From Rhodoferax koreense (GTDB lineage Bacteria; Pseudomonadota; Gammaproteobacteria; Burkholderiales; Burkholderiaceae_C): DNA of 64,000 nucleotides. Position 1 is the first letter of the stretch; the number at the start of each line of letters is the position of its first letter. A program made the position numbers and the translations under genes. Location: positions 5,456,001 through 5,520,000 of the forward strand of contig NZ_CP019236.1 of NCBI RefSeq assembly GCF_001955695.1. Reading direction: 5' to 3'. Below, piece by piece: positions 53,304 to 62,300 of the stretch. The notes beneath the pieces are model-generated. The model did not search any database and was not told the DNA's origin. It saw only the letters and a program-made list of their open reading frames with translations.

Positions 53304-55732
53304 GTCGCCGCCGGCGCGAGGAATTGCGACTCCAGCAATTCCCGCGGCACGGGTCGGCTGAACAGGTAGCCCTGCATCTCGTCGCAGCCCATGGCGCGCA
53401 GCAGGCTTTGCTGCTGCGCGGTTTCCACCCCCTCGGCCACCACCTTGAGCTTGAGCGAGTGCGCGAGTTCAATGATGGTCGACACCAGCGCCAGGCCTTG
53501 CGCGCCCGAGGTCATGTCGATCACGAACGCGCGGTCGATCTTCAGCGTGTCGACCGGCAGCTTGGCCAGGTAGCTCAGCGAAGAAAAACCTGTGCCGAAA
53601 TCGTCGATGGCCACCGTGATGCCCATCGCCCGCAGGGCCAGCAGGCTGCCGATGCTGGCCGCGACGTTGTCCATCGCCAGGCTCTCGGTGATCTCGATTT
53701 CCAGGCCCGAGGAAGCCAGCGCATCGACCCCCACGGCCGCCTGCACCTGAGCGATGAAGCCGCGGTCACGCAGCTGGAGCGCCGACACGTTGACGGCGAT
53801 GCGCACCGCCGTCAGTCCCATGGTGCGCCAGCGCAGATGGTCGGCAATGGCCTGCTGGAGCGCCCAGCGGCCGACCTCGCAGATCAAGCCGGTCTCCTCG
53901 AGCACGGGGATGAAATCGCCCGGCGGCACGAGGCCGGTGCGCGGGTTCTGCCAGCGGATCAGCGCCTCCACGCCGGTGAGCTGGCCTGTGGCGAGGTGGA
54001 TCTTGGGCTGGTAGTGCAGCACGTATTCCTGGCGCTCCAGCGCCCGGCGCAACTGGCTCTCCAGCGTGAGCCGTCCGGCCACCGAGTCGTTCATGCGCTG
54101 TGTGTAGAACAGGTAGCGGTCGCCGCCGTTCTTGGCTTTCTTGAGTGCGGCTTCGGCGTTCTTGAACAGGGCGTCGGCGTCCGAGGCGTCGTCGGGAAAC
54201 ACGGCGATGCCGACCTTGGCGGCCAGCCGCAGCTCGTTGGGCCCGAGATGGAAGCTGTGCTCGACAAAAGCCTTCATGGTCTTCTCGAGCAGCCGGGCCA
54301 CGTCGCCTTCCTGCCGCACCTGGGGCAGCATCACGGCGAAAAGGTCCGGCCCGACCCGCGCCACCAGGTTGGCGTCGCGCAGGAACACCGTGATCCACTG
54401 CGCCACCTGGCGCAGCAGCTTGTCGCCGGCCGGCCGGCCCAGGCTGTCGTTGATGTTCTTGAAGCGCTCGAGGTCGATGAGGTACAGCGCCACCCGGTGC
54501 CGGCCCGCCGTGGCGCCGCGCAGCACCTGGGCCATGCGTTCGAGGAACAGACTGCGGTTGGCCAGGCCGGTCAGCACGTCGTAATAGGCCAGGTAGTCGA
54601 GCCGCTCCTGCTTGTCGATGTGGTCGATGGCGAAGGCGATGTCGCCGGCCAGCTCGCTCAGCAGCTTGAGCTCCTCGGCGTGGAAGAACTCCGCCTCGCA
54701 GGCGTACAGCACCAGCACGCCCACGGCCCCTTCGGCGACGAACAAGGGCAACACCACCACCGCGCCGATTCTGGCCTCTGCATATGCCGCGGCCGTCATG
54801 CCACCGACGCCCTCGAGCGAGCCGTGGCACACCACCGCCTTGCGCTGGGCGATGGCCCGGGCGCTCATGGTGTCGCCGACCAGCGCACCCTCGGTCGCGG
54901 CGAAGCCGTGCCGGACCTGGGCCAGCGATGCCGCGTCGGTCCCTTCCGCGCCGGCCGCCATGGCCGGCTGCATGCAGCCGGTGACGGGATCGGCCAGGGC
55001 AACCATGGCCATGCGGAAGCCGCCATCGGCCACCGCGATGCGGCAGGCCTCCTTGAACAGCTCGTCGCGCTGGCGCACGCGCACGATCAGCGTGTTGATG
55101 CCGCTGAGCACCGCGTACACGCGGTTCAGGTAGGCGATGCGGTCGTTCGCGACGTGCCGCTCGGTCACGTCCAGATGCATGACCACGGCGCCGTTGGGCA
55201 GCGCGCTGGTCAGCGGCGTGACCGTCATGAGGAACCAGCGCCGCGCGCCCGCCACGAGGCACGCGTATTCGAGGGAGAACTGCGCGATCTCGGCATTCAC
55301 CACGGCGCGGATGCCGCGGGCCGCGTGACGGGCATCTGGCTGGCCATCGTGTTCCCCGGCCTCGCCGCCGCCGACGCCGTCGCAGAGGTCGAGATAGTTC
55401 AACCCGACCTCGTAGCCATGGCCATGCAGCACATGCGGACTCGCGAAGCGCCGCCAGGCGTCGTTGACCGACAGGATGCGGCCGTAGGTGTCGAGCAGCG
55501 CCACGTGGGCGGGCAGCGAGTTGAGGATGGCGGCCTGCTTCGCCGCCTCGCTCTGGCGCAACTGGTCCTGCGAGCGCCGCAGCAGGAAGGTGCGGCCCTG
55601 CCGGTTCGTCACCGAATCGACCTCGCCGGCGGTCAGCTCCTCGAGCCGCTGCCCCGCCGCGTGCAGGGTCTCGATGAGCCCGGAAATTTCGCTGCTGTTG
55701 GCCGGCACCACCGGCGGTGCGGGCGCGGTCAT
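53261..55732 (-). CDS. PAS-GAF-GGDEF-EAL protein, probable c-di-GMP phosphodiesterase
   Basis: An 823-residue signalling protein: PAS domain (about 65-190), GAF domain (about 210-370), GGDEF domain (about 385-545) and EAL domain (about 560-810). The GGDEF signature is degenerate, GPDLF at 461-465, so it should not make c-di-GMP but could bind GTP. The EAL domain keeps EALIRW, ESLAMD, DDFGTGFSSL, KIDRAFV and EGVET, so hydrolysis of c-di-GMP is expected. Its ATG overlaps the kaiB stop by 4 bp; it is the third gene of kaiC-kaiB-EAL. No membrane segment, so cytoplasmic. Confidence 0.9.
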   Translation of the reverse strand: MTAPAPPVVPANSSEISGLIETLHAAGQRLEELTAGEVDSVTNRQGRTFLLRRSQDQLRQSEAAKQAAILNSLPAHVALLDTYGRILSVNDAWRRFASPHVLHGHGYEVGLNYLDLCDGVGGGEAGEHDGQPDARHAARGIRAVVNAEIAQFSLEYACLVAGARRWFLMTVTPLTSALPNGAVVMHLDVTERHVANDRIAYLNRVYAVLSGINTLIVRVRQRDELFKEACRIAVADGGFRMAMVALADPVTGCMQPAMAAGAEGTDAASLAQVRHGFAATEGALVGDTMSARAIAQRKAVVCHGSLEGVGGMTAAAYAEARIGAVVVLPLFVAEGAVGVLVLYACEAEFFHAEELKLLSELAGDIAFAIDHIDKQERLDYLAYYDVLTGLANRSLFLERMAQVLRGATAGRHRVALYLIDLERFKNINDSLGRPAGDKLLRQVAQWITVFLRDANLVARVGPDLFAVMLPQVRQEGDVARLLEKTMKAFVEHSFHLGPNELRLAAKVGIAVFPDDASDADALFKNAEAALKKAKNGGDRYLFYTQRMNDSVAGRLTLESQLRRALERQEYVLHYQPKIHLATGQLTGVEALIRWQNPRTGLVPPGDFIPVLEETGLICEVGRWALQQAIADHLRWRTMGLTAVRIAVNVSALQLRDRGFIAQVQAAVGVDALASSGLEIEITESLAMDNVAASIGSLLALRAMGITVAIDDFGTGFSSLSYLAKLPVDTLKIDRAFVIDMTSGAQGLALVSTIIELAHSLKLKVVAEGVETAQQQSLLRAMGCDEMQGYLFSRPVPRELLESQFLAPAATQPMAAFTASTVRP

Positions 55733-56022
55733 GGCTCGGGACTTTCCAGGCCGAGCGCCTGCAGCACCGTTTCGGTGTGGCTCAGCGTGCCGACGATGAC
55801 CTGCTGCGGCAGCGGCGCCAGCTTGACCAGCGTCGGCGTGAGGAAGACGCCGTCGGACAGCGCGCGCTGGGGCTGCACGAACACGTCGACCACCTCCACC
55901 TCATGCCGGCCGGGCAGCCGGTCGCGGCAGAGGGCGCGCAGGTTGGCTTGCGCCTGGGCAGAATTGAGCGAATCGTCGGCCACGTAGAGGCGGAACTTGA
56001 AGACCGGTTGGCGCGTCGACAT
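55729..56022 (-). CDS. kaiB: KaiB-family protein
   Basis: A 97-residue thioredoxin-like KaiB protein (FKFRLYVADDSLNSAQAQANL opening; LTPTLVKLAP in the middle with the cis-Pro-like TPT). Cyanobacterial KaiB switches fold and binds the KaiC CI ring; in bacteria without KaiA, KaiB acts in stress responses or simple timers. It starts directly after the kaiC stop and its own stop overlaps the phosphodiesterase gene. The length is near that of Synechococcus KaiB (102). Confidence 0.88.
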   Translation of the reverse strand: MSTRQPVFKFRLYVADDSLNSAQAQANLRALCRDRLPGRHEVEVVDVFVQPQRALSDGVFLTPTLVKLAPLPQQVIVGTLSHTETVLQALGLESPEP

Positions 56023-57765
56023 TCAGGCCTTCCGTTCGGGCGCGGTGGATGTACCGGGGGCGCCGGTCGCGTCGGCGCCGCGCAGCTCGCGCATGTGGCT
56101 CCTGCGGCGGCTGAGCTCGCGCTCGCGGCTCTCGGTGGTGCGCGCCAGCAGCGCCTTCTCGACCTGTTTGGCCACCAGCTCGACCTGCAGCGATTTCACG
56201 CGCACCTCGAGTTCGGCCTCCTCCGCATCGAGCCGCACGCGCTTGAGCTTGCCCGCGACCTCGGCCACCTCGTTGGCCACACGGTCGGCGCTCTCCTTTT
56301 CCCAGCGCAGCGTGCCCATCAGCACCTCGCCGCCGGCCGTGTAGGTGTCGGCCAGCGTCACGCCGGCGTCGCTGAGGATGAGTTCGCGCACCTGATTCGA
56401 ATGCGCCATGCCGCGCGACTTGATGATCGACATGCCGCGGTTGCGTTCGCCGGCCTGCACCAGGTAGTTGAGGTGGATCCAGGTGTCGGCCAGCGTGGAG
56501 ATCTGCAGCGGCGAGCCGCCCTCGGTCTGCCCGGCGATCTCGTCGAGCAGGCTGGTGCAGAACAGCGTCATGCCATCGGCCTTGCACCAGTCCACCAGCC
56601 GCTCGACCACGCCGTGCGCCGTGAGTTCGTTGCCCGACTTGGCCAGCGTGGACACCGGGTCGATGACCAGGCAACGCGCGCCATGCTCCATGGCCAGGGT
56701 CTTGATGCGCATGAGGTAGGTTTCGGCGCTGCCGCTGAGCGTGCGCGCCGAGATCATGCGCAGCCGGCCGCTCTTCACATAGCGCGCGAGCCGGATGCCG
56801 ACCGAGGCGAGGTTGCGCACGACCTCCGCGCCGTCGGAGTCGAAGCTCACGAACATGGTCCGCTCGCCGCGACGGCAGGCGGCTTCGGCGAAGGCGCCGC
56901 TCAGCGTGGTTTTCGCCGTGCCGGGAAAGCCGGTGATCAGCACCGTGGCGCCACGGTAGTAGCCGCCGCCGAGCATGGTGTCGAGCCGTGCCACACCGCT
57001 GGAGACGCGTTCCTGCGAATTGTTGGCGCCAGCCTTGGCCGGCATGCGCGCCACCGCCACGTCGACGCCTGTGCTGCCGATGAGGAACGGCGCCTCGTTT
57101 TCGTCGAATGCCGAGCCGCGGTATTTCTGCACCCGCAGGTTGCGCTGCGACACGCCCTGCACGACGCGGTGATTGAGGATCACCGCGCAATCGACCATGA
57201 ACTGCATGAAGCCAAACGGCTGCTCGTCGCCGCCGGCCTTGGAGGTGACCAGACCCGTGAGCTCGCGCGCCAGCAGCCATTCGTGCAGGCGGTAGATCTC
57301 GCGGCGGCGGGTCGCCTGGTCGGGCAGCAGGGCCAGCACGATGTCGAGCGCGTCGAACACGATGCGCCGCGCGCCCATGGCCTTGGTCTGGCTCTCCAGC
57401 GCGGCGAGCAGGCCACCGAGATCGAAGCTGCCGGACTGGATCAGGTCCGGCCGCGGCTGGGCATCGATGAAGAACAGTTTCTTGCGCTGCTGCAGCTCGG
57501 CGAGCTTCCAGCCGAAACTGCTGGCGTTGCCGGTGATGCGCTCCGACCGCTCCTCGAAGGCCACGAAGATGCCCGGCGCGCGTTGATGCTGCGCGCCGTG
57601 CACCAGGAACTGCAGGGCCAGGATGGTCTTGCCGGAGCCCGGCCCGCCGATCAGCAGGCTGGTGCGCCCGCGCGGAAGTCCGCCGCCGGTAATGTCGTCG
57701 AAACCGGTGATGCCGGTCGGTGCCTTGGCCGGGACTTTCTCGGCGGGCGATCGGGCGATGGTCAT
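56023..57765 (-). CDS. kaiC: KaiC-family double-domain ATPase
   Basis: A 580-residue RecA-like double ATPase. CI: Walker A GGPGSGKT (40-47) and catalytic pair Glu71-Glu72 (FEERSERI). CII: Walker A GFPGTAKT (279-286). The phospho-site pair is kept as Ser423-Thr424 (QISTLADTW). The CII general-base Glu pair is replaced by Asp309-Ser310 (SFDSDGAEVV), so autokinase activity may be weak or different. The C-terminal 90 residues form a charged, probably coiled-coil tail, longer than in cyanobacterial KaiC (519 residues). First gene of the operon with kaiB and an EAL protein; no kaiA nearby. Confidence 0.92.
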   Translation of the reverse strand: MTIARSPAEKVPAKAPTGITGFDDITGGGLPRGRTSLLIGGPGSGKTILALQFLVHGAQHQRAPGIFVAFEERSERITGNASSFGWKLAELQQRKKLFFIDAQPRPDLIQSGSFDLGGLLAALESQTKAMGARRIVFDALDIVLALLPDQATRRREIYRLHEWLLARELTGLVTSKAGGDEQPFGFMQFMVDCAVILNHRVVQGVSQRNLRVQKYRGSAFDENEAPFLIGSTGVDVAVARMPAKAGANNSQERVSSGVARLDTMLGGGYYRGATVLITGFPGTAKTTLSGAFAEAACRRGERTMFVSFDSDGAEVVRNLASVGIRLARYVKSGRLRMISARTLSGSAETYLMRIKTLAMEHGARCLVIDPVSTLAKSGNELTAHGVVERLVDWCKADGMTLFCTSLLDEIAGQTEGGSPLQISTLADTWIHLNYLVQAGERNRGMSIIKSRGMAHSNQVRELILSDAGVTLADTYTAGGEVLMGTLRWEKESADRVANEVAEVAGKLKRVRLDAEEAELEVRVKSLQVELVAKQVEKALLARTTESRERELSRRRSHMRELRGADATGAPGTSTAPERKA

Positions 57766-57791
57766 GGCAAATGCCGCGGCGGACGCGACGG

Positions 57792-57806
57792 GCAGATAAA
57801 TTGCCA
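57792..57806 (-). promoter_or_regulatory. Candidate sigma-54 promoter of kaiC
   Basis: On the minus strand TGGCAATTTATCTGC keeps the GG-N10-GC spacing of -24/-12 promoters and most of the TGGCAC-N5-TTGC consensus. Transcription would start near 57780, about 15 nt before kaiC. A TTGACA at 57812-57817 lies nearby but has no -10 box at proper spacing. Confidence 0.35.
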
Positions 57807-57836
57807 GCCAGTGTCAAGATGTAATCTGCACCCGTC

Positions 57837-57852
57837 TGTGCGATACATCACA
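57837..57852. promoter_or_regulatory. Crp-like site upstream of kaiC
   Basis: TGTGCGATACATCACA matches the Crp half-site layout TGTGN-N6-TCACA at nine of ten key positions. It lies about 72-87 bp upstream of the kaiC start. The neighbouring gene codes a Crp/Fnr-family regulator. Confidence 0.45.
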
Positions 57853-58003
57853 TAGTGCGCATTCACCCTGGCTGACCGGCCACCACAGGCGGTGCTCCGT
57901 CGGGACCTCGCCAGCAGCAGGGCGTATATGGTCACGCAGCTAGAGGATGCCGCCGCGGTCGACGCATCCCGAGGTGCAGGAGCACGCGCGCCCAGCCCCC
58001 GGC

Positions 58004-58786
58004 TCAGGTGGCCAGTCGATCGGGCAGCAAGCGGTCGTATTCGGTCTTGACCACGGCATAACATTCGCAGGTGCGGGCCATCAGGCCCGCGCGGTCGAGC
58101 ACCGAGATGCGGCCACGCGCATAACGGATGAGGCCGGCCTCCTGCAGCTTGATGGCGGCCTGGGTGACCCCTTCGCGGCGCACGCCCAGCATGCCGGCGA
58201 TGGACTCCTGGGTGACCTTCAGCTCCAGTCCCTGCAGCCGGTCCAGGCGCAGCAGCAGCCAGCGGCAGAGCTGCTGGTCGAGCGTGTGGTGGCGGTTGCA
58301 GACCGACGTCTGCGCCATCTGCGTGATCAGGGCCTGGGTGTAGCGCAGCAGCAGGTGCTGCACCGGCCCGGCCCGGTTGAACTCGTCTTTCAGGCGCTGC
58401 GCCGCGAGCCGGCAGCCCAGCCCGGCGTTCTGCACTTCGGCGCGGCTGGGTGTCGACTCTCCGCCCATGAACAGCGAGATGCCGACCAGGCCTTCGTTGC
58501 CGACCACGGCGGTTTCGGCCGAGGCGCCGTCCTGCATCACGTAGAACAGCGAGGCGATCGCCGAGGTTGGGAAATACACATGGCTCAGCGTGCTGCCCGA
58601 GGCGTACAGCACCTCGCCGTGCGCCAGTTTCACCAGCTCGAGCTCGGGCTCCCAGCGCGCCCATTCCGCGTCGGGCAGTGCCGCCAGCAGACGGTTGCTG
58701 CGCGGATCGGTGAAGTCGATGGAAGGAATGATTTTTTCCGGTTGAGAAAGACGCCCACATCTTGCACCCAGCGTGCGCTGGCGCAC
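58004..58786 (-). CDS. Crp/Fnr-family transcriptional regulator
   Basis: About 260 residues: a cyclic-nucleotide-binding-type beta-barrel (HGEVLYASGSTLSHVYFPTSAIASLF; EGLVGISLFMGG) and a C-terminal winged helix (VTQESIAGMLGVRREGVTQAAIKLQEAGLI). No Fnr-type cysteine cluster is seen. Such proteins respond to cAMP, c-di-GMP, NO or other signals. The start is uncertain: no ATG stands in a sensible place, and the GTG at 58786 is the best of the weak choices. It is transcribed toward kaiC, 238 bp upstream of it, and diverges from the glucan-synthase genes. Confidence 0.8.
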   Translation of the reverse strand: MRQRTLGARCGRLSQPEKIIPSIDFTDPRSNRLLAALPDAEWARWEPELELVKLAHGEVLYASGSTLSHVYFPTSAIASLFYVMQDGASAETAVVGNEGLVGISLFMGGESTPSRAEVQNAGLGCRLAAQRLKDEFNRAGPVQHLLLRYTQALITQMAQTSVCNRHHTLDQQLCRWLLLRLDRLQGLELKVTQESIAGMLGVRREGVTQAAIKLQEAGLIRYARGRISVLDRAGLMARTCECYAVVKTEYDRLLPDRLAT

Positions 58787-59099
58787 AGACCAGCCACGGT
58801 GGCGGCAGGCATGATCGTCTGCACGTTGTAACAGATACGGATGAGGCGCTCCAGACGCCTGGGCCCATGCGCCCGGCGGGAGGCATGGCGCGCCCTTTCG
58901 ATGCGCGCCTGCCACGCCCACGGACCTGCCGCGTGGTCGTCCTACAGGCGGCCGCGTCCTTTGGCCGACAGACGGTCCGATGCGGCAAGGCCAGCATGGC
59001 GTTGCCAACGACCCCGGAGCCAGGGTCCTACCCCGCAGGCACACCGTTCCACCCCATTTTTTCCGCAAAGCCGAACAGCCTCGCGGGCGGAGCACCACC
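58787..59099. other. Divergent intergenic region between the Crp/Fnr gene and the glucan-synthase locus
   Basis: These 313 bases hold no gene that I can support. They contain small GC-rich hairpins, such as AGGCG/CGCCT near 58843, and must carry the promoters of both flanking genes, which I cannot place with confidence. Confidence 0.5.
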
Positions 59100-59342
59100 A
59101 TGAAGATCGACGCCATCACTTCCCCCAACTGGAGCACTGCTTCCTTCGGCCGCGACGCCGACACCTCGCCGATGGAACTGGCCGCGCTGGGCGAACACCT
59201 GCATCACTGCCGCGGCAGCCGTGGCAGCCTGTTCGCGCTGCGCTGCCTGGCCGAGCGCATGAATGGCTTCGTCGTCTCGCGCTTCGTCACCACGCTGGCC
59301 GTCGCCACGGTGGTGATCGGCGTGTGCGCAGCGGTCCTGTAA
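59100..59342 (+). CDS. Small membrane protein upstream of the glucan synthase
   Basis: An 80-residue protein with a soluble N-terminal part (MKIDAITSPNWSTASFG) and one C-terminal transmembrane helix (FVVSRFVTTLAVATVVIGVC). GGAG precedes the ATG by about 8 nt. It is in the same reading frame as the glucan synthase, split from it only by a TAA and three bases, so the two are translationally coupled or were once joined. Function unknown. Confidence 0.55.
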   Translation: MKIDAITSPNWSTASFGRDADTSPMELAALGEHLHHCRGSRGSLFALRCLAERMNGFVVSRFVTTLAVATVVIGVCAAVL

Positions 59343-59345
59343 GGC

Positions 59346-62300
59346 GTGACGCCCACGGAACTCGGCGCACTCGTCCCGGAAGCCCCCGCCGCGCTGCGCG
59401 CCATCCTGAACGGCGCCCTGGGCGCGGTCCAGCCGCCGATCCGTTCGGAGATCTTCGGCCTGCAGCGCTTTGCGCAACACGGCAGGAGCCTGGGCCTGAC
59501 CCACCAGGCCGCCACCACCAGCGCACGCGCCGCCACCTTCGTGCCGCGGCTCAAGGACAACATCCGTGCCCTGCGGCAGGCGCATGCCTACATCGGGGAG
59601 CAGGCCAGCACCGGTTATGACATCAGCCCGGCCGCCGAGTGGCTGCTCGACAACTTCCACCTGATCGAAGCCCAGCTCAAGGAAATCCAGGAAGGCCTGC
59701 CGCGCAGCTATTTCCGCGCCCTGCCGGTGCTGATCGACGAGCCGCTGGCCGGCCTGCCGCGCATCTATGGCGTGGCGTGGGCCTTCGTCGCGCACACCGA
59801 TGGCGCCTTCAACGAAGAGTTGCTGGTGCAGTTCCTCAACGCCTACCAGGAAACACGCAAGCTGCAGCTCAACGAGTTGTGGGCCCTGCCCACCACGCTG
59901 CGGGTCGTGCTGGTGGAGAACCTGCGCCGCCTGGCCGAACGCGTGGCCACCCACAAGGCCGCGCGCGAAGTCGCTAACCTGTGCTGGGACCACATCGAGC
60001 GCTACAGCCTCGACGAACTCGACCAACTGCTCGCGTTGATGAACCTGCGCGGCGTGGGCCGGGTGTTCCTGGCCCAGCTCGGCCAGCGCCAGCAGGACCT
60101 CGGCCGCGACCCGGAAAACCTGCGCATGGCGGTGCGCGACTGGCTGCAGCGCGCGTTGCCCGACCTAGCCGCGGCCCAGGCCCAGCACGCGGCCGACCAG
60201 GCGGCGGACAACCTCAGCGTGAGCAATGCGCTGACCTCGCTGCGCGCCATCGGCGACGCCGACTGGCCAGACCTGATCGGCAGCACCAGCGGCCTGATGC
60301 GCGCCATGCTCACCTCACCGCTGTTCGCCGCCGAACACGCGGGCACGCGCGACCAGACGCTGCACGGCATCGAACTGCTGGCGCGGCGGCACGGACGCGA
60401 CGAAGTCGAGGTGGCGCAGAAGCTGCTGGCGCTGATGCGCTCCGGGCCGGGCGACACCGCCCGCCCCGCGTCCGGCGACCCGGCCACCACCAGCGCCAGC
60501 TACTGGCTGCGCGGCGACGGCCGGGCCCGGCTGATGCAGTCGCTCGGCCTGCGCGAACCGATGGCCGCCGCATGGCGGGCCGTGGCCCGGCGGCTTACCT
60601 TGCCGGTGTACCTGGGCGCGCTGGTGTGCTTCACGCTGGGCCTGGTGGCCTGGATGGTGCTGCACCACCTGAACGCGCCCGGCGCCAGCCCGGCGGGCGG
60701 CTGGCCGCTGTGGCTGCTGGCCTTCCTGATGCTGTTTCCCGCTTCCGAGGCCGTGGTGGCGCTGGTCAACCGGCTCATCAGCGAATCGGCCCGGCCGCGC
60801 CATCTGCCGCGCCTGGCGCTGGCCGACGGCATCGCACCCGAACACCGCGTGATGGTGGTGATCCCGGCGATGCTGACCGACGAGGCCTCGATCGCCGCGC
60901 TCATGCACCGCCTGCAGCTGCACTACCTGGCGAATGCCGAACGCAATGCGCAGTTCGCGCTGCTGACCGACTGGGCCGACGCCGACACCGCCACGCGCCC
61001 GACCGACGAGCCCCTGCTCGCCTGTGCCACGGCCCACATCCGCGCGCTCGATGCGCGCTACGCAGGCAACGCCATGGAAGACGTGCCGCGCTTCATCCTG
61101 CTGCACCGGCCGCGCAGCTTCAGCGAGACCGAACAACGCTGGATCGGCTGGGAACGCAAGCGCGGCAAGCTCGAGCAGCTCATCGCCGCACTCGCCACCG
61201 GCGACACTTCGGCTTTCCTCGATCTGGGCGACGCCTCGCGCATCGCCCCCGGCACGCCCTACATCGTCACGCTCGACAGCGATACCCAGTTGCCGCCCGC
61301 GCGGCTGCGCGAACTGGTGGGCGTGGCCGCCCATCCGCAGAATTGGCCGCGCGTGGACACCCGGCTGCGCCGCGTGGTCAGCGGCTACGGCATCCTGCAG
61401 CCCCGCGTGGTCACGCCGCTGCCCGCGCCGCGCGACTTCACGCCCTACCACTGGCTCTTCGCCGGCCAGTGCGGCATCGACCCATACAGCGCCGCCAGCT
61501 CCGAGGTCTACCAGGATCTTTTCGGTGAAGGCAGCTTCAGCGGCAAGGGTCTGCTGCACGTGCAGGCCATGTACGCCGTGCTCGACCGCCGCCTGCCCGA
61601 GGGCCGCGTGCTGAGCCACGATCTGCTCGAAGGCTCGCTCGCACGCTGCGCCGCGGTGACGGACATCACCATCATCGAAGACGCGCCGTTCCACGCCGAC
61701 GTGGCCGCCTCGCGCGTGCACCGCTGGACGCGTGGCGACTGGCAGTTGCTGCCGTTCCTGCTCGACTTCAAGGCGTATCCGATGCGCGCCATCCACCGCT
61801 GGAAGCTGTTCGACAACCTGCGCCGCTCGCTGGTGGCGCCGATGTCCCTGCTCCTGCTGCTGGTGGTGCTCGGCGGCGGCGGCCTCGCGCCCTGGAGTGC
61901 ACTGGCGCTGGTGGCCGCCGCCTTCCTGGCCGGCCCGCTGATGGGCGCCGTGGCCGGCTTCTCGCCCAGCCGGGACGACCTGGCGCGGGAACACTTCTAC
62001 CGCCAGGCCGCCACCGACCTGGGCCGCACGCTGGCCGGCGGGCTGTGGCAACTGGCGCAACTGCTGCAGAACGCCTTGCTCACCGCCGATGCCATCGGGC
62101 GTGCGCTCTACCGCATGCTGGTCAGCCGGCGCCATTTGCTGCAATGGACCACGGCCGCCGCCGCGCAGGCCGCGGCGCAGACGCGCCTGCCCGCGCTGGC
62201 GCGGCGCCACTGGGCCGAGCCGGTCGCGGCCGTCCTGGTGTTCGGCGCCATCTGGCTAACGCCGCAGACCATGCCGTCGCCGCTCCTGGCCGCGCTGCTG

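Noticed and set aside
58630..58824. ATG-started ORF overlapping the Crp/Fnr N-terminus in another frame, suggesting a frameshift
   Set aside because: The Crp/Fnr frame is continuous through the nucleotide-binding barrel; the other frame shows no homology beyond the first codons.
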